From: Actinomycetota bacterium
GTDB lineage: Bacteria; Actinomycetota; Actinomycetes; Nanopelagicales; Nanopelagicaceae
Reading direction: 5' to 3'
NCBI GenBank assembly: GCA_010032125.1
Contig: RHAU01000038.1
Span: forward strand, 1 to 5,369
Length of the DNA stretch: 5,369 nt
Positions 1 through 4,461 of this stretch are shown here, one piece after another; position 1 is the first letter of the stretch, and each line of letters starts with the position of its first letter. A program made the position numbers and the translations under genes. The notes under the pieces were generated by a model. The model ran no database searches, was not told where the DNA came from, and was given only the letters and a program-made list of their open reading frames with translations.

Positions 1-797
1 AAGTCCTTTTTGTCGTTGACGCAATGATTGGTCAAGATGCGCTTCGGACAGCGCGAGCATTCGAAGACGGCGTTGGATTTGATGCCGTCGTTCTCACAAA
101 ACTCGACGGTGATGCTCGTGGAGGCGCAGCGCTCTCGATATCCCACGTCACGAAGAAACCAATTCTCTTTGCTTCTTCTGGTGAAAAACTTGAAGATTTT
201 GATTATTTCTATCCGGAGCGAATGGCCTCGCGAATTCTGGGGCTCGGTGATATTCAAACTCTTGCAGAGCAAGCGCAACGAGCGATAGATGCTGGAACAG
301 CAAAGCGTCTAGAAGAGAAATTTGTCGCAGGAGAAGAGTTCACCTTAGAAGATTTCTTGGAGCAGCTCCAAGCTATGAAGAAGATGGGTTCCATGTCGAA
401 AATCCTTTCGATGCTTCCCGGGGCCAATTCAGGTGCGATGAAAAAACAATTGGATGCCATTGATGACAACGAACTAATTCGTACTCAGGCGATTGTCCAA
501 TCCATGACACCAACGGAACGTCGAGATCCAAAGATTCTCAATGGTTCACGTAGAGCGCGAATCGCTCGTGGAAGTGGCCGCACCGTGACCGAGGTGAATT
601 CACTCGTTGATCGTTTTACCGCTGCTGCAAAGATGATGAAACAGATGCGAAGTGGCGGATCATTACCGGGAATGCCACCTGGAATGGGCGCAATGGGAGC
701 GCCCGGGCTCGCGCGATCTGCGCCGAAAATCCAACCGCAAAAGAAGAAATCAAGGTCTGGAAATCCCGCAAAGAGAGCGCAGGAAGAAGGGCGCTAG
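1..797 (+). CDS. ffh: Signal recognition particle protein Ffh, 3' part (5' end outside window)
   Basis: GTPase of the signal recognition particle. It binds 4.5S/SRP RNA and signal sequences of nascent chains and delivers ribosomes to FtsY at the membrane. The reading frame is open from base 3 at the window edge, giving 264 visible residues; the first visible Met (base 24) is internal, because the preceding residues VLFVVDA belong to the conserved VDAMxGQDA segment of the G domain. The G4 motif TKLD lies at bases 96-107, followed by DARGGAALS. The G5/closing-loop region SSGEKLEDFD lies near bases 174-203. The M domain follows: FTLEDFLEQL, MGSMSKILSMLPG, then the SRP-RNA-binding segment SRRARIARGSGRTVTEVN (about bases 546-599) and a Met/Gly/Pro-rich stretch. 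It ends in a basic KKKSRSGNPAKR tail and stops at TAG 795-797. The N-terminal NG half is missing only because the window starts here. Identity is very secure. Confidence 0.97.
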   Translation, partial: VLFVVDAMIGQDALRTARAFEDGVGFDAVVLTKLDGDARGGAALSISHVTKKPILFASSGEKLEDFDYFYPERMASRILGLGDIQTLAEQAQRAIDAGTAKRLEEKFVAGEEFTLEDFLEQLQAMKKMGSMSKILSMLPGANSGAMKKQLDAIDDNELIRTQAIVQSMTPTERRDPKILNGSRRARIARGSGRTVTEVNSLVDRFTAAAKMMKQMRSGGSLPGMPPGMGAMGAPGLARSAPKIQPQKKKSRSGNPAKRAQEEGR

Positions 798-826
798 TCG
801 CCTGGATTGGGCGGATTGAGGAGCAC

Positions 827-889
827 ATGGCAAGATTGCCCACCTGTTCAAGAGCCCTCTACCTCTTGACCGGAATTCGATGGAACTAG
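827..889 (+). other. Candidate 20-codon leader ORF upstream of rpsP
   Basis: This is an ATG-initiated small ORF in the ffh-rpsP gap, beginning MARLPTCSRALY and ending at TAG 887-889. A strong purine-rich GAGGAG (818-823) precedes the ATG, though it sits only 3 bases away, closer than usual. The stop codon falls inside a perfect inverted repeat (882-898). No known protein is recognised. It could be a leader peptide whose translation affects folding of the rpsP 5' region, or a chance ORF. Only the position and the Shine-Dalgarno-like sequence support it. Confidence 0.25.
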
Positions 890-898
890 ACCAGTTCC
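882..898 (+). promoter_or_regulatory. Perfect inverted repeat, hairpin 1 of the rpsP leader
   Basis: Arms GGAACT (882-887) and AGTTCC (893-898) are perfectly complementary around the five-base loop AGACC. No T-tract follows, so it does not look like an intrinsic terminator for ffh. It lies 70-86 bases before the rpsP start and contains the stop codon of the candidate leader ORF. It may be an RNA hairpin in the rpsP leader or a DNA operator. Confidence 0.35.
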
Positions 899-902
899 TG
901 TT

Positions 903-928
903 GCTTCGCGGAATCCCACTCGTGAAGT
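903..928 (+). promoter_or_regulatory. Second hairpin in the rpsP leader
   Basis: CTTCGCG (904-910) pairs with CGTGAAG (921-927) through seven pairs including one G-U. A further G-U (903/928) is possible, and the loop is 10 bases. It starts five bases after the first hairpin, making a tandem structure ahead of the rpsP ribosome-binding site at 953-959. No poly-T tail follows. The ribosomal-protein leader function is inferred from position only. Confidence 0.3.
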
Positions 929-952
929 CGGGAAGTGTTCGATTAACTATGC

Positions 953-959
953 AAGGAGA
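953..959 (+). promoter_or_regulatory. Ribosome-binding site of rpsP
   Basis: AAGGAGA lies 8-9 bases before a GTG codon at 968. It is the strongest Shine-Dalgarno sequence in the window and fixes GTG 968 as the rpsP start, giving the canonical MAVKIRL N-terminus. Confidence 0.8.
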
Positions 960-967
960 AAGCCCAC

Positions 968-1504
968 GTGGCAGTAAAGATTAGATTGGTGCGTCTTGGA
1001 AAGATTCGCACACCGCATTACCGAATCGTTGTTGCAGATTCAAAGAAAGCACGCAACGGATTAAAGATTGAAGAGATTGGCCGTTACTCTCCAGCATCTG
1101 AGCCATCTCTCATCGAAGTCAACTCTGAGCGCGCTCAACATTGGTTGAAGACTGGCGCTCAACCGACTCCAGCAGTAGAGGCAATTTTGAAAGTTACTGG
1201 TGATTGGCAGAAGTTCAAAGGCATCGCAGGTAGCGAAGGAACGTTGAAGTCACTTCCTGCTCGAGCAGATAAGCGGGCAGCGTATGAGGCAGCTGTCAAA
1301 GCAGCCGCCAATGAACCAAAAGATGGCGCAACCACGATGAAGAAACGTGCCGCTGAGAAATTAGCCGCAAAGAGCGCTCCCGAGGAATCAACTCCTGAGG
1401 TTGCACCTGTCGTTGCAGAAGCAACGGAAGAGACGAGTGCTGCTGCCGATGTTGCACCCACTGAGGCTGCGGCAGAAACGCCAGCTGAGACTCCTGCGGA
1501 GTAA
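968..1504 (+). CDS. rpsP: 30S ribosomal protein S16 with long acidic/Ala-rich C-terminal tail
   Basis: S16 is a structural protein of the 30S body needed for correct 16S rRNA folding. Residues 1 to about 95 form the conserved domain: MAVKIRLVRLGKIRTPHYRIVVADSK, then IEEIGRYSP, SERAQHWLKTGAQPT and ITGDWQKFKG-like sequence (VTGDWQKFKG). The protein has 178 residues against about 80-90 for Escherichia coli S16. The rest is an Ala/Glu/Pro-rich low-complexity tail with a Lys-rich patch (MKKRAAEKLAAK) followed by acidic repeats ending AETPAETPAE. Long tails of this kind are common in Actinobacteria, and the tail is probably disordered. The start is GTG with a strong ribosome-binding site. It opens the rpsP-KH-rimM-trmD operon, with only three bases separating its stop from the KH gene. 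Confidence 0.97.
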   Translation: MAVKIRLVRLGKIRTPHYRIVVADSKKARNGLKIEEIGRYSPASEPSLIEVNSERAQHWLKTGAQPTPAVEAILKVTGDWQKFKGIAGSEGTLKSLPARADKRAAYEAAVKAAANEPKDGATTMKKRAAEKLAAKSAPEESTPEVAPVVAEATEETSAAADVAPTEAAAETPAETPAE

Positions 1505-1507
1505 TTC

Positions 1508-1747
1508 ATGATCGATGAGGCTTTAGAACATTTGGTCAAAGGCATCGTTGATAACCCAGATGACGTGGTTATCTCCGAAAAAGAAGGTCGCCGCGGAACA
1601 ACGTTAGAGGTTCGCGTTCATCCTGATGACATCGGAAAGGTGATCGGACGCAACGGAAGAACTGCTCGCGCACTTCGAACCGTCATGTCAGCGATTGCCG
1701 GACGCAGCATCCGCGTCGATCTCATCGAGGCTGACGAGGCGCGTTAA
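1508..1747 (+). CDS. khpA: Small KH-domain RNA-binding protein (KhpA family)
   Basis: A 79-residue single-domain KH protein of the family encoded between rpsP and rimM in many Gram-positive bacteria. The KH signature is clear: the GxxG loop is G47-R-N-G50 within KVIGRNGRTARALRTVM, followed by IAGRSIRVDL. In Firmicutes the relative KhpA pairs with KhpB/Jag and binds many RNAs, affecting cell division and elongation; that role is not shown for this organism. The start at ATG 1508 has a GGAG (1498-1501) embedded in the last codons of rpsP six bases upstream, suggesting translational coupling. Length matches the family. The symbol is assigned by family and position. Confidence 0.92.
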   Translation: MIDEALEHLVKGIVDNPDDVVISEKEGRRGTTLEVRVHPDDIGKVIGRNGRTARALRTVMSAIAGRSIRVDLIEADEAR

Positions 1748-1752
1748 AGCGC

Positions 1753-2253
1753 TTGCTACTCGTCGTAGGTCGCATTGGTCGCGCACATGGAGTGCGCGGT
1801 GAAGTGACTGTCGAAGTGAGAACTGATTCTCCCAACGAAAGATTTAAAGTTGGAGAGTTTCTCCATACCGAACCTCAATCACGTGGTCCGTTAAGAATCC
1901 AATCAGTGCGCGATCATGCTGGAACTTTGCTTCTTTCGTTTGAAGGTTTTGACGATAGAAATAAAGTGGAAACCCTTCGCAACACCTTACTTGTTGCCGA
2001 TGTTGATCCGACCGCATCGAATATTTCCAATGACGATTTCCATATTTCACAGATTGTTGGAGCGACGGTAGTAGATTCCGAAGGGAAGGTTCTTGGTGTG
2101 GTTGACGATGTGATCTCTCTTCCGGCCCAGGACACGCTGGTCGTAAAAGCAGATGGAGTCGAAGTGCTAGTTCCTTTTGTTAAGGCTTACGTACCTGCAG
2201 TTTCCATCGAACGACGCGAGATTACTGTTCGCAACTTTGAGGGATTGCGATGA
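1753..2253 (+). CDS. rimM: Ribosome maturation factor RimM
   Basis: RimM binds S19 and helps maturation of the 30S head, including 16S rRNA processing. The N-terminal RimM beta-barrel opens with VVGRIGRAHGVRGEVTVEVRTD (about residues 4-25). The C-terminal PRC-barrel covers roughly residues 94-166, with GATVVDSEGKVLGVVDDV, then QDTLVV and VLVPFVKAYV. Length (166) is normal. The start is a TTG at 1753. An in-frame TGA at 1732 rules out anything much longer, and no ATG or GTG lies close enough to preserve the conserved N-terminus. The Shine-Dalgarno match is poor (GAGG at 1736-1739, 13 bases away), so translation probably depends on the KH gene, whose stop is five bases upstream. The stop overlaps the trmD start. 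Confidence 0.95.
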   Translation: MLLVVGRIGRAHGVRGEVTVEVRTDSPNERFKVGEFLHTEPQSRGPLRIQSVRDHAGTLLLSFEGFDDRNKVETLRNTLLVADVDPTASNISNDDFHISQIVGATVVDSEGKVLGVVDDVISLPAQDTLVVKADGVEVLVPFVKAYVPAVSIERREITVRNFEGLR

Positions 2254-2924
2254 GAATAGAAGCAATTTCAATCTTCCCTGAATATTTTTCACCACTTTCG
2301 CTATCGCTGATCGGTAAAGCACAAGAGAACGGCGTCCTCTCATTTCAAGCCGTTGATTTACGGGAATTCACCCACGATCCTCACCGGACTGTTGATGACA
2401 CTCCTTATGGCGGAGGGGCAGGCATGGTGATGAAGCCTGAACCATGGGGCGAAGCCATCGATGCTCGACTTTCACAGATGGACGGTGTTATCGATTTAAT
2501 TATTCTTACTCCGGCCGGTCGAGTATTTGACCAAAGATATGCTGAGGAACTTTCGAAAAGCGAGAACATCATCTTTGCTTGTGGTCGTTACGAGGGGATT
2601 GATGCCCGCGTCGAGCAGTATTACCGAGACGTTGAATCCGTACGAGTCCATGAAATCTCGATCGGTAACTATGTACTGAATGGGGGAGAAGTAGCGGCGC
2701 TGGCGATCATTGAGTCGATTGTCCGCTTAATTCCTGGCGTGATAGGAAATCCAGAATCACTTTCTGAGGAATCGCATAATGAAATTGGTGAAGTCGAGTA
2801 TCCGGTCTATACAAAACCAGCGCAATGGCGCGGAATCAATGTTCCGGAGATATTGACCTCAGGAAATCACGGCGCGATAGCTCGTTGGCGCCAAGAAGAG
2901 GCCAAGCGTCGATCGCAGCGTTGA
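2250..2924 (+). CDS. trmD: tRNA (guanine(37)-N1)-methyltransferase TrmD
   Basis: Uses S-adenosylmethionine to methylate N1 of G37 next to the anticodon, which prevents +1 frameshifting. It is a SPOUT enzyme with a deep trefoil knot, acting as a dimer. Visible motifs: ISIFPEYF (6-13), DLREFTHDPHRTVDDTPYGGGAGMVM (36-61), LTPAGRVFDQ (86-95), CGRYEGIDARVE (111-122), EISIGNYVLNGGE (135-147), VRLIPGVIGN (158-167), YTKPAQWRG (187-195) and SGNHGAIARWR (204-214). The segment corresponding to the E. coli catalytic Asp169 (EDSF) reads EESH here, so the residue is Glu174; the usual SIGDYVL is SIGNYVL. The protein is 224 residues and lacks the usual C-terminal RRPDL-like tail. The start is ATG 2250 with GAGGGA at 2239-2244 and a 4-base ATGA overlap with rimM. 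Identity is secure despite these substitutions. Confidence 0.96.
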   Translation: MRIEAISIFPEYFSPLSLSLIGKAQENGVLSFQAVDLREFTHDPHRTVDDTPYGGGAGMVMKPEPWGEAIDARLSQMDGVIDLIILTPAGRVFDQRYAEELSKSENIIFACGRYEGIDARVEQYYRDVESVRVHEISIGNYVLNGGEVAALAIIESIVRLIPGVIGNPESLSEESHNEIGEVEYPVYTKPAQWRGINVPEILTSGNHGAIARWRQEEAKRRSQR

Positions 2925-2949
2925 TTGCGAGCCTTGCGAGAGGTAAAGC

Positions 2950-3042
2950 ATGGGAATAATCCCGACACGCCGGGGGTTGGGCAGGACACGCGGCGAAGTT
3001 TGCAGGCATTATCCGCCCCTAGTCGGGGAATGCCTCGTCTAA
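2950..3042 (+). other. Candidate 30-codon small ORF before the DUF4193 gene
   Basis: In the trmD-DUF4193 gap an ATG at 2950 is preceded by GAGAGG (2938-2943) with a good 6-base spacing. It opens a 30-residue basic ORF beginning MGIIPTRRGLGRTRGEV, with two Cys residues, ending at TAA 3040-3042, 26 bases before the DUF4193 start. The 3' half overlaps the hairpin at 3004-3035. No family is recognised. It may be a leader peptide, a tiny protein or a chance ORF in a G+C-rich spacer. Confidence 0.25.
3004..3035 (+). promoter_or_regulatory. Strong imperfect hairpin upstream of the DUF4193 gene
   Basis: Outer arms AGGCATT (3004-3010) and AATGCCT (3029-3035) match perfectly. Inside them CCCC (3016-3019) pairs with GGGG (3025-3028) around loop TAGTC. 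The five bases ATCCG (3011-3015) bulge on the 5' side only, giving 11 pairs in total. There is no T-tract after it, so a classical terminator for trmD is unlikely. Its position 33 bases before the DUF4193 start fits a 5' leader structure, though a factor-dependent termination or mRNA-stability role is possible. Confidence 0.4.
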
Positions 3043-3050
3043 AGGTAAGT

Positions 3051-3058
3051 AAAGGTGG
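3051..3058 (+). promoter_or_regulatory. Ribosome-binding site of the DUF4193 gene
   Basis: The purine-rich AAAGGTGG lies 10 bases before ATG 3069. It selects this ATG over in-frame codons further upstream: the frame is open back to a TTG at 2925, but that extension carries no family sequence. Confidence 0.6.
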
Positions 3059-3068
3059 TGAGAGATCG

Positions 3069-3362
3069 ATGGCAACAGATTACGACACACCGCGGAAAAC
3101 TGATGAAGAGCTTCATGAAGAATCCCTTGAAGAGTTAAAAGCGCGACGTGCCGAAGCCCAATCCGGTCAGGTCGATCTCGATGAAGAAGAAGCTGAAAAT
3201 GTAGAACTTCCAGGGGCTGATTTATCGGGCGAAGAATTAGCTGTCCGCGTTGTCCCCAAACAAGAGAACGAATTTACCTGCTCACGATGTTTCCTCGTTC
3301 ATCACATCACGCAACTTGCACGTGGTGAAGGCGTTCGCGCTGTTTGTAAGGACTGTGCCTAA
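3069..3362 (+). CDS. DUF4193 family protein, actinobacterial, with zinc-ribbon-like cysteines
   Basis: A 97-residue protein that matches the actinobacterial DUF4193 family (Rv2699c-like) almost end to end. It begins MATDYDTPRKTDEE, continues with an acidic segment (SLEELKARRAE, then a Glu/Asp run and LPGADLSGEELAVRV) and closes with a compact metal-binding-type module. Cys71-x2-Cys74 and Cys93-x2-Cys96 flank FLVHH and QLARGEG, so a four-cysteine zinc site is likely; this is inferred from the spacing. Its function is unknown in the family, and nothing here adds a catalytic motif. The start at ATG 3069 matches the family's N-terminus. It is separated by 89 bases from the thioesterase gene, so it may form its own transcript. 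Its conserved position near dut suggests an actinobacteria-specific core role. Confidence 0.93.
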   Translation: MATDYDTPRKTDEELHEESLEELKARRAEAQSGQVDLDEEEAENVELPGADLSGEELAVRVVPKQENEFTCSRCFLVHHITQLARGEGVRAVCKDCA

Positions 3363-3373
3363 AAACCAAGCGC

Positions 3374-3398
3374 ACGAACTATTTCGTCAGATTTTCTT
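3374..3398 (+). terminator. Weak possible terminator after the DUF4193 gene
   Basis: ACGAA (3374-3378) pairs with TTCGT (3383-3387) around loop CTAT, and a T-rich ATTTTCTT follows at 3391-3398. The stem is only five base pairs and A+T-rich with a 4-base gap before the T-run, so this is marginal. It would separate DUF4193 from the following operon. Confidence 0.25.
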
Positions 3399-3439
3399 GA
3401 ACTGAGTAGCCAGAAGGCGAGGGTACTTCACTGTCGCGG

Positions 3440-3445
3440 TAACCT
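3440..3445 (+). promoter_or_regulatory. Candidate -10 element for a leaderless thioesterase-dut transcript
   Basis: TAACCT fits the actinobacterial TAnnnT -10 pattern and ends six bases before the GTG start at 3452, the geometry expected if transcription begins at the start codon itself. No Shine-Dalgarno sequence precedes that GTG (the intervening bases are pyrimidine-rich TCCCCC), which favours a leaderless mRNA. No convincing -35 box is seen at the matching distance. Confidence 0.35.
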
Positions 3446-3451
3446 TCCCCC

Positions 3452-4030
3452 GTGTCGCGCGGATTGAGTATCAAGCCACCAGCTGGCGTCATTCCACCTC
3501 CTCGAGATCCAAAAGCTCCCGCACCTGGCACCAAATTAGGATCGCACAACCAAGAATGTTTTGGATGTGGGCCCGAACATCCGACAGGGCTTCATCTTGT
3601 TGCATATGCCGGCACAGAGATGAACATCTCTGCGGAATTTTCTGTTACGGAACATCATCAAGGCGCACCCGGTCTGGCTCACGGTGGATTACTTTCATGT
3701 GCATTTGATGAGGCGCTAGGCAAATTGATGTGGCTTGTACGCCTTCCTGCAGTCACTGGTCGATTAGAGACCTCATTTCTTCTTCCGGTTCCAGTCGGGT
3801 CAACGCTCTTTATCGACGCATGGATTACAGGGCAAGAAGGTCGAAAGATTTACTGTCACGCCGAAGGTCATCTCAATTCCACGGACGGGCCTATTGCGGT
3901 TGAAGCGGCGGCGATTTTTATTACGGTTCCGATTGAGCATTTCATTGATAATGCGCCACAAGGTTTTCGTAATTCGCTCCTGGGTCCTGGCGTAAAAAAT
4001 CAAGATTCCGAATTTGAGATTAATCCATGA
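3452..4030 (+). CDS. PaaI-type hotdog-fold thioesterase family protein
   Basis: A 192-residue hotdog-fold protein of the PaaI acyl-CoA thioesterase superfamily; the substrate cannot be told from sequence. A Pro-rich N-terminus (IKPPAGVIPPPRDPKAPAPG) leads to CFGCG at 36-40, a motif typical of a subgroup of these proteins. The hotdog helix signature follows: HQGAPGLAHGGLLSCAFDEALG (69-90), with HGG at 77-79 and acidic D86/E87 as likely catalytic residues. LETSFLLPVPVGSTL (105-119) is the usual beta-strand region. The last 30 residues have no recognised motif. GTG 3452 is the first start after the in-frame TAA at 3440; TTG 3464 is an alternative, and neither has a Shine-Dalgarno site. Its stop overlaps the dut start (ATGA), so co-translation with dut is likely, although a metabolic link is not evident. 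Confidence 0.88.
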   Translation: MSRGLSIKPPAGVIPPPRDPKAPAPGTKLGSHNQECFGCGPEHPTGLHLVAYAGTEMNISAEFSVTEHHQGAPGLAHGGLLSCAFDEALGKLMWLVRLPAVTGRLETSFLLPVPVGSTLFIDAWITGQEGRKIYCHAEGHLNSTDGPIAVEAAAIFITVPIEHFIDNAPQGFRNSLLGPGVKNQDSEFEINP

Positions 4031-4461
4031 AAGTTCTTATTACTCGTCTGGATAAAGAGTTGCCTATTCCTTCGTATGCAAAAGCCGGAGACGCTGGAGC
4101 GGATCTCTATTCACGAATCAATTACGCGCTTCACCCGGGAGAGCGTGCTCTGATTCCTACTGGAATTTCTATCGCACTCCCAGCCGGCTACGCAGCATTT
4201 GTACATCCCCGCTCTGGACTTGCAATCAAACATGGGATTTCCATGGTGAATACGCCCGGAACGGTTGACCCTTCCTACCGCGGTGAATTACAAGTAATTC
4301 TGATCAATCACGACCTGAATGAAACTTTTGAAATCAAGCGCGGCGATCGAATAGCGCAACTTGTTATTCAATCGGTAGAACATGCCGAATTTATGGAAGT
4401 GGAGACTCTCCCAGGAACGTCGCGCGGTGAAGGTGGCTTTGGATCGACAGGTCGCTCATGA
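4027..4461 (+). CDS. dut: Deoxyuridine 5'-triphosphate nucleotidohydrolase (dUTPase)
   Basis: Hydrolyses dUTP to dUMP and pyrophosphate, keeping uracil out of DNA and feeding thymidylate synthesis. It is a homotrimeric enzyme, and all five signature motifs are present in order: motif 1 AGDAGADLYS (20-29), motif 2 PRSGLAIKHG (61-70), motif 3 GTVDPSYRGELQVILIN (78-94) with the likely catalytic Asp81 and stacking Tyr84, motif 4 RGDRIAQLVI (105-114), and motif 5 RGEGGFGSTG (133-142), the C-terminal arm that closes over the substrate. The length of 144 residues is close to the typical 145-155. Start ATG 4027 overlaps the thioesterase stop, and its own TGA overlaps the DUF3159 ATG, so the three genes are probably one transcriptional and translational unit. 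No substituted or missing active-site residue was seen. Confidence 0.97.
   Translation: MKVLITRLDKELPIPSYAKAGDAGADLYSRINYALHPGERALIPTGISIALPAGYAAFVHPRSGLAIKHGISMVNTPGTVDPSYRGELQVILINHDLNETFEIKRGDRIAQLVIQSVEHAEFMEVETLPGTSRGEGGFGSTGRS

Noticed and set aside
829..840. GGCA/TGCC mini-hairpin after ffh as a terminator
   Set aside because: Only four base pairs and no following T-run.
866..892. TTGACC (866-871) as a -35 box for rpsP with a TAGACC (887-892) -10
   Set aside because: The spacer is only 15 bases and the -10 lacks the conserved final T; it also lies within the inverted repeat. Too weak to list as a promoter.
1159..1545. Long minus-strand ORF opposite rpsP, and other antisense ORFs such as 254-469, 616-843 and 4734-4934
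   Set aside because: They are mirror images of biased codon use in the true genes (for example the Ala-rich S16 tail) and show no recognisable domains or ribosome-binding sites.
2922..2960. Frameshift hiding the missing C-terminal tail of TrmD
   Set aside because: I saw no RRPDL-like sequence in the alternative frames just after the TGA, so a naturally shorter protein is more likely than a broken one.
2934..2960. Promoter TTGCGA/AATAAT after trmD
   Set aside because: The 15-base spacer and poor -10 match give no real support; chance occurrence is likely.
2925..3068. N-terminal extension of the DUF4193 protein back to TTG 2925
   Set aside because: The frame is open, but the extension is not family sequence, has no ribosome-binding site, and the family begins MATDYD at ATG 3069 with its own AAAGGTGG.
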